DNA of 47,577 nt from an uncultured Parabacteroides sp. (GTDB taxonomy: Bacteria; Bacteroidota; Bacteroidia; Bacteroidales; Tannerellaceae), in contig CAMGEM010000003.1 in the NCBI GenBank assembly GCA_946055095.1, positions 1 through 47,577 of the forward strand, given 5' to 3'. A program made the translations under genes and the position numbers. Every line of letters starts with the position of its first letter. Position 1 is the stretch's first letter. Under the pieces are notes generated by a model, which did no database searches, had not been told where the DNA came from, and saw only the letters and a list, made by a program, of their open reading frames with translations. Shown piece after piece: positions 1-9,569 of the stretch.

Positions 1-2475
1 GGTAGCATGTTGAGCCGCGGTGATCTCTCCTACGTGATCCGTGGCATTGGCTTGGTAAAGGACTTGGAGGACTTGGGACGCATCGTGATCAAGACGGTTG
101 GGGGTGTACCGGTCTATTTGGACGATATAGGTACCCTTAAATATGGTAACTTGGAGCGTAAGGGTGTGCTGGGCTTCACCGATGCGGAACGAGACTATTC
201 CGATGGGGTAGAGGGCATCGTGCAGATGCTGCGTGGCGAGAATCCCTCGCAGGTGTTGGAAGGTGTGCATGCCGCCGTGGAGGAGTTGAACCGGGAGATC
301 CTGCCAGAAGGTACACGCATCCATCCCTTCATGGATCGGACGGAGTTAGTGAATACCACTTTGCATACCGTCTCGCACACGCTGATCGAGGGCATGGTGT
401 TGGTGGTGTTGGTCTTGATCCTCTTCTTGGGCAGTTGGCGAGGGGCTTTGTTGGTGGCGATCACGATCCCCCTCTCGCTGTTGATCGCTTTTATCTTGAT
501 GCACCTGACCGATATTCCCGCCAACCTACTCTCGTTGGGAGCGATCGACTTCGGTATCTTGGTGGATGGTTCTATCGTGATGATGGAGACCATCTTGAAG
601 AAGCGAGAGCGGCATCCGCATGAGCCGTTGCAAGAGGAGTCGATCTTGAAGCGGGCTACGGAGGTGGCTCGTCCGATATTCTTCTCTACCTTAATTATTA
701 TTACGGCCTACCTGCCGTTGTTCGCCTTCGAGCATATCGAGCGCAAGCTCTTCACGCCGATGGCTTATACGGTGGGTTATGCCTTGGTGGGTGCGCTGAG
801 CGTGGCCTTGTTGCTGATCCCAGGCTTGGCCTTCATGGCCTACCGAAAGCCGCAGAAGAGCTTTCATAACCGTTGGTTAGAGAAGCTCTCGGCTCTTTAT
901 CATCTGGAGATCGAGCGGATCATGGAGCGCCCCAAGCAGGTGATCGCCCCCTTGGTGCTGATTTTGATCGGTGCGGGTGTGCTCAGCTACACCGTGGGAA
1001 AAGATTTCCTTCCCCCTTTGGATGAGGGCTCCATCTGGATCCAGGTGCAGTTGCCACCGGGCATCTCGATTGAGAAGTCAAAGGCGATGGGTGCGGAGTT
1101 GCGGAAAACCTTGAGCGAGTTTGAGGAGGTCTCCTATGTGATGACGCAGGTCGGTCGTGATGACGAGGGTGCTGAGGCTTTCTCGCTCTCGCATGTGGAG
1201 TGTGGTGTCGGATTGAAACCATACAGCACTTGGAAGTTTGGCAAGTCGAAAGCGGATCTGATCGAGGAGATGGCGGAGCGGTTAGCCACGATGCCGGGCT
1301 ATACCGTAGGTTTCTCGCAGCCGATCATCGACATGGTGATGGATCAGATCGCGGGTGCGCATAGCGATTTGGCCTTGAAGATCTATTGCGAGGATGTGGT
1401 GGAGGGCCGACATTTGGCGGATCGCTTAGCGAACCTCTTGAAAGAGATCCCAGGCGCGGTGGATGTGGCTGTCGATCAAGAGCCACCTCTGCCACAGTTG
1501 CAGATTATCGCCGATCGTGATCGCATCGCGCAATATGGATTGAACGTCTCGGATGTGGCTGATCTGATCGAGTTGGCGATTGGTGGTGCCTCCATCTCGC
1601 AGATCTTCGTGGGCAGCAAGAGCTATGACGTGATATGCCGTTTTAATGATGAGAGCCGTAACTCGCCAGAGAAGATCGGTAACCTGTTGCTCACAACGGG
1701 ATCCGGGGCGAAGATCCCGCTCTCGCAGGTGGCCGAGGTACGGATGACGACCGGAGCCAGCACGATCTCCCGCGAGATGAATAAACGTCACCTGACGGTG
1801 CGTGTGAACCTGCGTGGCGTGGATCTGACCGCATTCTTGCAACAGGCGAACCAACGCATCGACAAGGAGATTACCTACGATCATCAGGTCACTCGCTTGA
1901 AGTGGGCGGGGCAGTTTGAGAATCAGCATCGTGCTTATAGCCGTTTAGGGGCAGTCGTTCCGTTGGTGTTGGGCGTGATGTTACTGCTTCTCTTTGCCGC
2001 CTGTGGCAAGTTTAGGCAGGCAGCGTTGATGATGAGTGTCGTTCCGTTGGCGCTTTTCGGCGGTATGTTGGCACTGAATCTGCGAGGCATGACGCTCAAT
2101 GTCTCCTCCGCTGTGGGCTTTATCGCCTTGATTGGCGTGGCGATCCAGAACGGTGTGATCATGCTCTCGCACATCAATAACCTGCGTGCGGAGGGGAAGG
2201 CGTTGAAAGAGGCGGTTATCTTAGGCACTCGCCACCGTTTCCGTCCGATCTTGATGACGGCTACCGTGGCCGTTTTGGGCCTGTTGCCGGCCTCTATCAG
2301 TACGGGCATTGGTTCCGATGTGCAACGTCCCTTGGCGACAGTGATTGTCTATGGCTTGCTTTTTGCCACGGTGATCACACTCTTTGTGCTCCCTGCGCTT
2401 TATTATTTGATCGAGCGACGTTATGAGAACAAGGATGTCTATGATTTGGAGAAAGGAGGAATGAGGAATGAATAA
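1..2475 (+). CDS. czcA: CzcA/CusA-family heavy-metal efflux RND transporter, 5'-truncated by window edge
   Basis: Frame is open to the window edge; RND TM4 motif DFGILVDGSIVMME and C-terminal RND transmembrane bundle; shorter than the ~1030 aa expected for the family. Confidence 0.93.
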   Translation, partial: GSMLSRGDLSYVIRGIGLVKDLEDLGRIVIKTVGGVPVYLDDIGTLKYGNLERKGVLGFTDAERDYSDGVEGIVQMLRGENPSQVLEGVHAAVEELNREILPEGTRIHPFMDRTELVNTTLHTVSHTLIEGMVLVVLVLILFLGSWRGALLVAITIPLSLLIAFILMHLTDIPANLLSLGAIDFGILVDGSIVMMETILKKRERHPHEPLQEESILKRATEVARPIFFSTLIIITAYLPLFAFEHIERKLFTPMAYTVGYALVGALSVALLLIPGLAFMAYRKPQKSFHNRWLEKLSALYHLEIERIMERPKQVIAPLVLILIGAGVLSYTVGKDFLPPLDEGSIWIQVQLPPGISIEKSKAMGAELRKTLSEFEEVSYVMTQVGRDDEGAEAFSLSHVECGVGLKPYSTWKFGKSKADLIEEMAERLATMPGYTVGFSQPIIDMVMDQIAGAHSDLALKIYCEDVVEGRHLADRLANLLKEIPGAVDVAVDQEPPLPQLQIIADRDRIAQYGLNVSDVADLIELAIGGASISQIFVGSKSYDVICRFNDESRNSPEKIGNLLLTTGSGAKIPLSQVAEVRMTTGASTISREMNKRHLTVRVNLRGVDLTAFLQQANQRIDKEITYDHQVTRLKWAGQFENQHRAYSRLGAVVPLVLGVMLLLLFAACGKFRQAALMMSVVPLALFGGMLALNLRGMTLNVSSAVGFIALIGVAIQNGVIMLSHINNLRAEGKALKEAVILGTRHRFRPILMTATVAVLGLLPASISTGIGSDVQRPLATVIVYGLLFATVITLFVLPALYYLIERRYENKDVYDLEKGGMRNE

Positions 2476-3742
2476 TAAGAAACGTGGGCTCAGCGTCCTG
2501 TTGGGGCTGTTCGGCTCAGTCCATTTGATTTTAGCGCAGACCCCGGTTAGATTGTCCTATACCCAGTATATGACCAGTGTCATCAACGATAACTTGGGTT
2601 ATGCAGCGGAGAAATTGAATGTGCCGGCCGCGCAGGCCGAGGTGACAGCGGCCAAGGTTTTCAACGATCCGAACTTGTCGGTATCCTATTATAATAATGA
2701 GAATAATACCCTCCAGATGGGCGAGGGGGTGGAGGTGGAGTTGAGCAAGACCTTCACCTTTGGCAAACGAGGGGCGAACATTGCGTTGGCTAAAAGTGAG
2801 CAGGCCCTTGCGGAGGCATTGCTTGCCGATTATTTCCGTCAGCTCAGAGCCGATGCCACGGTGACCTATCTGGAGGCGTTACGACAGCAGCGGCTCTATC
2901 AAGTGAAACAGCGCACGTACGAGCACATGCGCCAATTGGCCGAGAGTGATAGCCTCCGTTTCCGTTTGGGCGAGATCCGAGAGGTGGATGCCACCCAGAG
3001 CCTTGTGGAGGCGGGTGTGCTGCGCAACGAGTTAGCCCAGGCCCAATCGGAACTGTACCGGGCTTTTAGTGACCTGCGTTTGATGATGGGTACATTCGGT
3101 ACAGATACCCTTTTCGTGCCAGAGGGAGAGCTGCAACTGCCAGCCCGTAGCTTCGTGTTGGCGGAGCTATTGGATGAGGCGATGCGTGAAAGGACTGATC
3201 TCGTAGTGGCGTCGCGAAACAAAGAGGTGGCTTCAAAGGCGCTGAAGGTGACCCGTCGGGAGCGTAACACCGATGTGGATCTTTCGATTGCCGTCAGTCG
3301 CAACGCAAGGGTACACAACGAAGAGGCACCTGCACCCCCTTTCACAGGCGTGACGGCGGGAATCGCTATCCCCTTGAAATTCTCCAATTTCAATAAGGGG
3401 AGCGTGCGTGCTGCCCGGTTCCGTGAACAGCAAGCCGAGTTGCAATATCAAGAGGCTTGCTTGACGGTGCAGACGGAGGTGATGCAGGCCTATAGGACGT
3501 ATGAGGTATGCAGCCAGCAGGTTGAAGCGTATGATAATGGGCTTTTGCGCCAAGCGGCAGAGGTGATGGAAGGGAAAAACTACAGCTACCAGCGAGGTGA
3601 GGTCTCTCTGTTGGAGGTGCTTGACGCGCAACGTACCTACGATGACGTGCAGGCGCAATATATTGAAACCCTTTTCAACTACAGTGTAGCCTTGGTCGAG
3701 TTGGAGCGGGCCGTTGGATTATGGGACATTACCCTTGAGTAA
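2468..3742 (+). CDS. TolC/CzcC-family outer membrane efflux protein
   Basis: 424 aa with signal peptide, coiled-coil pattern and C-terminal GEVSLLEVLDAQRTYDDVQAQY typical of outer membrane efflux proteins; overlaps the end of the RND gene. Confidence 0.92.
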   Translation: MNNKKRGLSVLLGLFGSVHLILAQTPVRLSYTQYMTSVINDNLGYAAEKLNVPAAQAEVTAAKVFNDPNLSVSYYNNENNTLQMGEGVEVELSKTFTFGKRGANIALAKSEQALAEALLADYFRQLRADATVTYLEALRQQRLYQVKQRTYEHMRQLAESDSLRFRLGEIREVDATQSLVEAGVLRNELAQAQSELYRAFSDLRLMMGTFGTDTLFVPEGELQLPARSFVLAELLDEAMRERTDLVVASRNKEVASKALKVTRRERNTDVDLSIAVSRNARVHNEEAPAPPFTGVTAGIAIPLKFSNFNKGSVRAARFREQQAELQYQEACLTVQTEVMQAYRTYEVCSQQVEAYDNGLLRQAAEVMEGKNYSYQRGEVSLLEVLDAQRTYDDVQAQYIETLFNYSVALVELERAVGLWDITLE

Positions 3743-3770
3743 ATCACGTTGGATAAACGGATAAAAACAA

Positions 3771-3807
3771 GCATCCCTTGAGCGGTTAAGTACGTCTCAA
3801 GGGATGC
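3771..3807 (-). terminator. Intrinsic terminator of the minus-strand 70-aa ORF
   Basis: Perfect 12-bp stem GCATCCCTTGAG/CTCAAGGGATGC; on the minus strand it is followed by TTGTTTTTAT. Confidence 0.7.
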
Positions 3808-3821
3808 CTGTGTAAAGGGGA

Positions 3822-4034
3822 TTATTTGGATTTTTCCAAGATAATTTTCGCCAGTCGAACTTGCAGTTGTTGGAGGGTCTTTATATCCTCGTTTTCAAAG
3901 TCAATGTCGCTGATTTTCGGCGTGCCTTTGACCACGACGGGAGTACTCTTCACATTCTTCAATTCTTTCACCAATTCATCAACTTGTCTTTTGATTTTCT
4001 CACCTTTTAATGCGTAATCAACTGTTCTTGCCAT
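3822..4034 (-). CDS. Small charged hypothetical protein (70 aa)
   Basis: ORF with its own TATATTTG promoter-like element upstream and a terminator downstream on the same strand. Confidence 0.6.
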   Translation of the reverse strand: MARTVDYALKGEKIKRQVDELVKELKNVKSTPVVVKGTPKISDIDFENEDIKTLQQLQVRLAKIILEKSK

Positions 4035-4067
4035 AAGATAAAAACTTTAATATTCCTGTTCTGGGCA

Positions 4068-4075
4068 CAAATATA
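4068..4075 (-). promoter_or_regulatory. Bacteroidetes -7 element (TATATTTG) for the 70-aa ORF
   Basis: + strand CAAATATA, i.e. TAnnTTTG on minus; a 17-nt palindrome ATTCTAaattaTAGAAT lies directly upstream (4076-4092). Confidence 0.5.
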
Positions 4076-4314
4076 ATTCTAAATTATAGAATAGTCATCA
4101 TGTACTGTCGAATTTTTTAGGGTCTATTATTGAAAAAGTACGAGGGGAAGTCGGTCTGGATAACGACTAATGATGGGAACAACAAAGATACGAAGTCTTA
4201 TGGAGGAAATGATAAATTGTTCAGAAAAGATGCTCAAAAAAGACGAATTATTTGTTTCCCTTCTTTTTTTATAGAGATTTCACACGGAATTGTTTCTCAA
4301 TCCATGGAAAAGAA

Positions 4315-4322
4315 TAACTTTG
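4315..4322 (+). promoter_or_regulatory. Bacteroidetes -7 element (TAACTTTG) for the V-ATPase operon
   Basis: TAnnTTTG about 48 nt upstream of the subunit E start, with a T-rich -33 region. Confidence 0.55.
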
Positions 4323-4369
4323 TGCGCAATTACTGTGAGAAAATACAAAATCAAAATACAACATAGGAA

Positions 4370-4960
4370 ATGGATACTAAGATTCAAGAACTGACCGACA
4401 AAATCTACAGAGAAGGTGTAGAGAAGGGTAACGAGGAAGCGGGGCGTATCATTGCTGAGGCGAACGCCCAGAAGGAATCAATTGTGAAAGCCGCAGAAGA
4501 GCAGGCTGCTCAAATCGTTGCGGAAGCCGAGAAAAAGGTGGCTGAGCTGAAGAAGAATACGGAGGCTGAGCTGAAGCTGTTCGCTTCCCAATCCGTAGAG
4601 GCGTTGAAAAGTGAGGTGACGAACTTGATTACGGGAGACATTGTCAGCGCGAACGTGAAGGCGGCAGTGACAGACCCGGCTTACATGCAGAAGGTAATCC
4701 TGGAGCTGGTGAAGAGTTGGCCTGCACAGGAGTTCTTGACAATCCAAGCCTCGGAGGCCAGTGCGTTGAAGGCTTACTTCGAGGCGAACGCCAAGGCGTT
4801 GTTGAATAAGGGGTATAAGATTGAGCAGGTGAATGGCAAGAAGGCCTCCTTCTCCATCGTCCCTGCGGATGGTTCCTACAAGGTGACTTTCGGCGAGGAG
4901 GAGTTCGTGGAGTTTTTCAAGGAGTTCTTGCGTCCTCAACTGATCGAAATGCTGTTCTGA
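4370..4960 (+). CDS. ntpE: V/A-type ATPase subunit E
   Basis: 196 aa, charged coiled-coil N-terminus (EAGRIIAEANAQKESIVKAAEEQAAQIVAEAEKK); first gene of the ATPase operon. Confidence 0.88.
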   Translation: MDTKIQELTDKIYREGVEKGNEEAGRIIAEANAQKESIVKAAEEQAAQIVAEAEKKVAELKKNTEAELKLFASQSVEALKSEVTNLITGDIVSANVKAAVTDPAYMQKVILELVKSWPAQEFLTIQASEASALKAYFEANAKALLNKGYKIEQVNGKKASFSIVPADGSYKVTFGEEEFVEFFKEFLRPQLIEMLF

Positions 4961-4961
4961 T

Positions 4962-5840
4962 ATGGGTAAGTATTATTATTTGGTATCTGGACTTCCCGAC
5001 ATCTCCCTGGATGATGGCAAGTTGGCATACACCGTCGCCGATTTTCGGGCGGAGATGGAGGCTGCGCTGTCGGCGAAAGACCAGAAACTGATCGACCTCT
5101 TCTTCTTGAAGTATGACAATGCCAATCTGTTGGCTTGCCTGAAGGGGCCAGACACGCCGTTGGATCCTCGTGGACGTATTACCCGTGAGGCGTTCGAGAC
5201 GGTTTACAAGGCTTTGAAAGAGGAGGAGAAACTGCCGAAGAACGAGGCGATTCCTGCCTATCACGTGACGTTTATCCAACGCTACTTGGCGGAGGAGCAG
5301 AGTGAGCAGAAGGGCGAGAAGGCGCAGGTGTCCTGGGAGGATCAGTTGGCAGCCCTCTATTATGAGGCAGCCATGAAAGCCCCCAATCCCTTTGTGGCCG
5401 GATGGTTTGAGCTTAATCTGAATATTAATAATGTATTGACGGCGATAACGTGCCGTAAGTATGGTTTTGATAAATCCCTCTACATCGTGGGTCACAACGA
5501 GATAGCGGAACAGATCCGCACCTCTAACGCACGCGACTTCGGCCTGTCGGACGCTGTGGAGTACCTGCCAGAGTTGCAGCGTATCGCTGAGGAGACCGAC
5601 CTTTACGCCCGTGAGCGAAAGATTGACCTGTTAAAGTGGAAATGGTTGGAGGAGCAGACCTTCTTCAAGACCTTCGACCTTGAGCGTGTCTTTGCCTACC
5701 TGTTGCAGCTGGAGATGATCGAGCGCTGGGTAAATCTGGATAAGGCCCGGGGCGAGCAGACCTTCCGCGAGCTGGTCGGCGCGATGAAGAAAGGTAGTGA
5801 CCATGCGTTGGAAGAATTTAAAAGAAACAATATAAAATAA
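4962..5840 (+). CDS. DUF2764-like V-ATPase-associated protein (probable C/d-subunit equivalent)
   Basis: N-terminal YYYLVSGLPDISLDD; lies between E and A as in bacterial V-ATPase operons of this type. Confidence 0.75.
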   Translation: MGKYYYLVSGLPDISLDDGKLAYTVADFRAEMEAALSAKDQKLIDLFFLKYDNANLLACLKGPDTPLDPRGRITREAFETVYKALKEEEKLPKNEAIPAYHVTFIQRYLAEEQSEQKGEKAQVSWEDQLAALYYEAAMKAPNPFVAGWFELNLNINNVLTAITCRKYGFDKSLYIVGHNEIAEQIRTSNARDFGLSDAVEYLPELQRIAEETDLYARERKIDLLKWKWLEEQTFFKTFDLERVFAYLLQLEMIERWVNLDKARGEQTFRELVGAMKKGSDHALEEFKRNNIK

Positions 5841-5842
5841 TT

Positions 5843-7600
5843 ATGGCTACGAAAGGTATTGTAAAAGGAATCGTATCCAATCTGGTAACCGTGGAGGTTG
5901 ACGGTCCGGTTTCCCAGAATGAGATCTGTTACATTTCCGTTGGAGGCGTTAAGCTGATGGCGGAGGTGATTAAGGTTATAGGTAAGAATGCCTTTGTACA
6001 GGTGTTCGAGAGCACGCGTGGTATGCGTGTCGGCGATGAGGCCGAGTTCCAAGGGCACATGTTGGAGGTGACGTTGGGCCCGGGTATGCTCTCTCGCAAT
6101 TACGATGGTCTGCAGAATGACTTGGACAAGATGCAGGGTGTCTTCTTGAAGCGAGGTGAATATACGTTCCCGTTGGATAGTGAGAAGAAGTGGGCGTTTA
6201 AACCCTTGGCTAAAGTGGGCGATAGGGTAGGCGCTGGTGACTGGTTAGGTGAGGTGGATGAGAATTCCCAACCGCATAAGATCATGGTACCCTTTACGTT
6301 CCAAGGCACCTACACCGTGAAGGAGGTGGCTGCCGAGGGCGCATATACCATTAATGACACGATGGCTGTCTTGACTGATGCGAATGGTGCGGAGGTGAAG
6401 GTGACCATGGTGCAGAAATGGCCGGTGAAGCGGGCGATCACCTGCTACCGTGAGAAACCCCGTCCCTTCAAGTTGCTGGAGACAGGTGTCCGCACGATTG
6501 ATACGGTGAACCCCATCGTTGAGGGTGGTACAGGCTTTATCCCTGGTCCCTTCGGTACAGGAAAGACGGTGTTGCAACATGCGATCTCTAAGCAGGCTGA
6601 AGCCGACATCGTGATCATCGCGGCCTGCGGTGAGCGTGCGAATGAGGTGGTGGAGGTCTTCACGGAGTTCCCTGAGTTGATCGACCCCCATACAGGGCGT
6701 AAGTTGATGGAGCGTACCATCATCATCGCCAATACGTCTAACATGCCGGTGGCAGCCCGTGAGGCTTCCGTATATACCGCAATGACCATTGCCGAGTATT
6801 ACCGAGGCATGGGCTTGAAGGTGTTGTTGATGGCCGATTCTACTTCTCGTTGGGCACAGGCGTTGCGTGAGATGTCAAACCGTTTGGAGGAGTTGCCTGG
6901 ACCGGATGCCTTCCCGATGGACTTGTCTGCGATCGTGGCTAACTTCTATGCCCGTGCCGGATTCGTGCATTTGAAGAATGGGGCAACCGGATCAGTTACC
7001 TTCATCGGAACCGTATCTCCTGCTGGTGGTAACTTGAAGGAGCCTGTGACGGAGAACACGAAGAAGGTGGCTCGTTGTTTCTATGCGTTGGAGCAAGAGC
7101 GTGCCGACCGTAAGCGCTACCCGGCTGTCAACCCGATTGATAGCTATTCCAAGTATTTGGAGTATCCTGAGTTTCAGGAGTACATTTCTAAGCATATCTC
7201 TCCCAATTGGATCGAGAAGGTGAATGAGATCAAGACCCGTATGTTGCGTGGTAAGGAGATCGCCGAGCAGATCAATATCTTGGGTGACGACGGTGTGCCC
7301 GTGGCTTATCACGTCACTTTCTGGAAGTCTGAGTTGATTGACTTCGTCATCCTCCAACAAGATGCCTTCGACGCGATTGATGCCGTCACTCCGTTGGCTC
7401 GTCAGGAGTTTATGTTGGATCGGGTAGTGAATATTTGCCGTGCCGAATTCCAGTTTGACACTTTCTTGGATGTGATGGATTATTTCAAGAAGATGATCAA
7501 TATCTGCAAGCAGATGAACTACTCTGAGTACCAGAGCGAGGCATTCAAGCAGCACAATGCGGAGTTGGATGAGTTGTTAAAGGAGAGAATCGTAAAATAA
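5843..7600 (+). CDS. ntpA: V/A-type ATPase catalytic subunit A
   Basis: Walker A GPFGTGKTV, MADSTSRWAQALREMSNRLEELPGPDAFP, 585 aa. Confidence 0.98.
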   Translation: MATKGIVKGIVSNLVTVEVDGPVSQNEICYISVGGVKLMAEVIKVIGKNAFVQVFESTRGMRVGDEAEFQGHMLEVTLGPGMLSRNYDGLQNDLDKMQGVFLKRGEYTFPLDSEKKWAFKPLAKVGDRVGAGDWLGEVDENSQPHKIMVPFTFQGTYTVKEVAAEGAYTINDTMAVLTDANGAEVKVTMVQKWPVKRAITCYREKPRPFKLLETGVRTIDTVNPIVEGGTGFIPGPFGTGKTVLQHAISKQAEADIVIIAACGERANEVVEVFTEFPELIDPHTGRKLMERTIIIANTSNMPVAAREASVYTAMTIAEYYRGMGLKVLLMADSTSRWAQALREMSNRLEELPGPDAFPMDLSAIVANFYARAGFVHLKNGATGSVTFIGTVSPAGGNLKEPVTENTKKVARCFYALEQERADRKRYPAVNPIDSYSKYLEYPEFQEYISKHISPNWIEKVNEIKTRMLRGKEIAEQINILGDDGVPVAYHVTFWKSELIDFVILQQDAFDAIDAVTPLARQEFMLDRVVNICRAEFQFDTFLDVMDYFKKMINICKQMNYSEYQSEAFKQHNAELDELLKERIVK

Positions 7601-7609
7601 ACGTGACGT

Positions 7610-8929
7610 ATGGCAACAAAAGCATTTCAAAAGATATATACGAAGATTACCCAGATCACGAAAGCGACCTGCTCGTTGAAAGCGACAGGCGTAGGGTATG
7701 ATGAGTTGGCCTCTGTCGATGGCAAGCTGGCTCAGGTGGTTAAGATTGTCGGCGACGAGGTGACGTTGCAGGTTTTCTCCGGAACGGAGGGCATCCGCAC
7801 CAACGCCGAGGTGGTGTTCATGGGCAAGGCTCCCTCTTTGAAGGTGGGCGACCAGCTGGCAGGACGTTTCTTCAATGCCTATGGTGAGCCGATTGATGGC
7901 GGACCTATTCCTGAAGGACGTGAGGTGGAGATCGGTGGTCCCTCTGTGAACCCCGTGCGTCGTAAACAGCCTTCTGAGTTGATCGCGACAGGTATTGCCG
8001 GTATCGACTTGAACAACACGTTGGTGACAGGACAGAAGATTCCCTTCTTCGCGGATCCTGACCAGCCTTTCAATCAGGTAATGGCGATGGTAGCCCTTCG
8101 TGCGCAGTCAGATAAGATTATCTTAGGTGGTATGGGTATGACCAATGACGATTACCTCTTCTTCAAGAATACCTTCAGCAACGCGGGTGCCTTGGATCGT
8201 ATCGTCAGCTTCATCAATACGACAGAGGATCCCTCTGTGGAGCGTATCTTGATTCCGGATATGGCCTTGACAGCCGCAGAGTATTTCGCTGTGGAGAAGA
8301 ACGAGAAGGTGCTCGTCTTGTTGACCGATATGACCAACTACGCCGATGCCTTGGCGATTGTCTCCAACCGTATGGATCAGATTCCATCCAAGGACTCTAT
8401 GCCGGGTTCTCTTTACTCCGATTTGGCGAAGATTTACGAGAAGGCGGTGCAGTTCCCCGCAGGTGGATCTATCACGATTATCGCTGTGACGACCCTTTCG
8501 GGAGGTGATATTACCCATGCGGTGCCTGATAACACGGGTTACATCACGGAGGGTCAGCTCTACTTGCGTCGAGATAGCGATGTGGGTAAGGTTATCGTCG
8601 ATCCGTTCCGAAGCCTCTCTCGTTTGAAACAGTTGGTAACGGGTAAGAAGACCCGCGAGGATCACCCGCAGGTAATGAACGCGGCGGTACGACTCTATGC
8701 CGATGCGGCCAATGCGAAGACCAAGATGGAGAATGGTTTCGACTTGACCGACTACGACAACCGTGCCCTCGCTTTCGCGAAGGATTATTCATCGAAGCTG
8801 TTGGCGATCGATGTTAACCTCGATACCACCGAGATGCTCGACGTGGCATGGGGCTTGTTCGCTAAGTACTTCAATCCTGCCGAGGTGAATATCAAGCAGG
8901 TATTCGTGGATAAGTATTGGAAGAACTAA
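7610..8929 (+). CDS. ntpB: V/A-type ATPase subunit B
   Basis: 439 aa; SGTEGI, KIPFFADPDQPFNQ, LLTDMTNYADALAIVSNRMDQIPSKDSMPGSLYSDLAKIYEKA. Confidence 0.98.
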   Translation: MATKAFQKIYTKITQITKATCSLKATGVGYDELASVDGKLAQVVKIVGDEVTLQVFSGTEGIRTNAEVVFMGKAPSLKVGDQLAGRFFNAYGEPIDGGPIPEGREVEIGGPSVNPVRRKQPSELIATGIAGIDLNNTLVTGQKIPFFADPDQPFNQVMAMVALRAQSDKIILGGMGMTNDDYLFFKNTFSNAGALDRIVSFINTTEDPSVERILIPDMALTAAEYFAVEKNEKVLVLLTDMTNYADALAIVSNRMDQIPSKDSMPGSLYSDLAKIYEKAVQFPAGGSITIIAVTTLSGGDITHAVPDNTGYITEGQLYLRRDSDVGKVIVDPFRSLSRLKQLVTGKKTREDHPQVMNAAVRLYADAANAKTKMENGFDLTDYDNRALAFAKDYSSKLLAIDVNLDTTEMLDVAWGLFAKYFNPAEVNIKQVFVDKYWKN

Positions 8930-8948
8930 CGCATAGTAACATTCACAC

Positions 8949-9569
8949 ATGGCTATTAAGTTTCAATATAATAAGACATCGCTTCAGCAATTGGAGAAGC
9001 AGCTGAAGATGCGTGAGCGCTCCCTGCCTACGATCAAGAGCAAGGAGAGTGCCCTGCGTATCGAGGTGAAGCGCACCAAGGATGAGGTGAGTAAATTGGA
9101 ACTTCAGCTGGAGCAAGAGATACAGAGCTACGAGAATATGGTGGCGCTGTGGAACGAGTTCAATCCCGAGTTGATCGGCGTGAAGGATGTCTCCCTCTCG
9201 ACGAAGAAGATCGCGGGTGTGGTCGTTCCGTTGTTGGATGAGATTAAATTCGAGATCGGACATTACAGTCTCTTTAGTGCCCCCGCTTGGTATGCCGATG
9301 GTATAGACCTGCTGAAGAAGCTGGCACGTACAGGCATAGAGGCGGAGTTCGCGGGCATGAAGCTGGAGTTGCTGGAGCACGCCAGGAAGAAGACCACGCA
9401 AAAGGTCAACCTTTTTGAGAAGGTGCAGATCCCTGGCTATAAGGATGCGATCCGTAAAGTGAAACGATTCATGGAAGACGAGGAGAGCCTCTCCAAGTCT
9501 TCGCAGAAGATCATGAGGTCTAATCAAGAAAAGCGCAAAGCGAAAGAAGAGGAGGAGGTTGCCGTATGA
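8949..9569 (+). CDS. ntpD: V/A-type ATPase subunit D
   Basis: 206 aa coiled-coil, position after B; overlaps the next start codon by 4 nt (ATGA). Confidence 0.92.
   Translation: MAIKFQYNKTSLQQLEKQLKMRERSLPTIKSKESALRIEVKRTKDEVSKLELQLEQEIQSYENMVALWNEFNPELIGVKDVSLSTKKIAGVVVPLLDEIKFEIGHYSLFSAPAWYADGIDLLKKLARTGIEAEFAGMKLELLEHARKKTTQKVNLFEKVQIPGYKDAIRKVKRFMEDEESLSKSSQKIMRSNQEKRKAKEEEEVAV

Noticed and set aside
4130-4366. 78-aa ORF upstream of ntpE
   Set aside because: Contains the probable V-ATPase promoter (TAACTTTG at 4315) and has no domain; likely non-coding leader.
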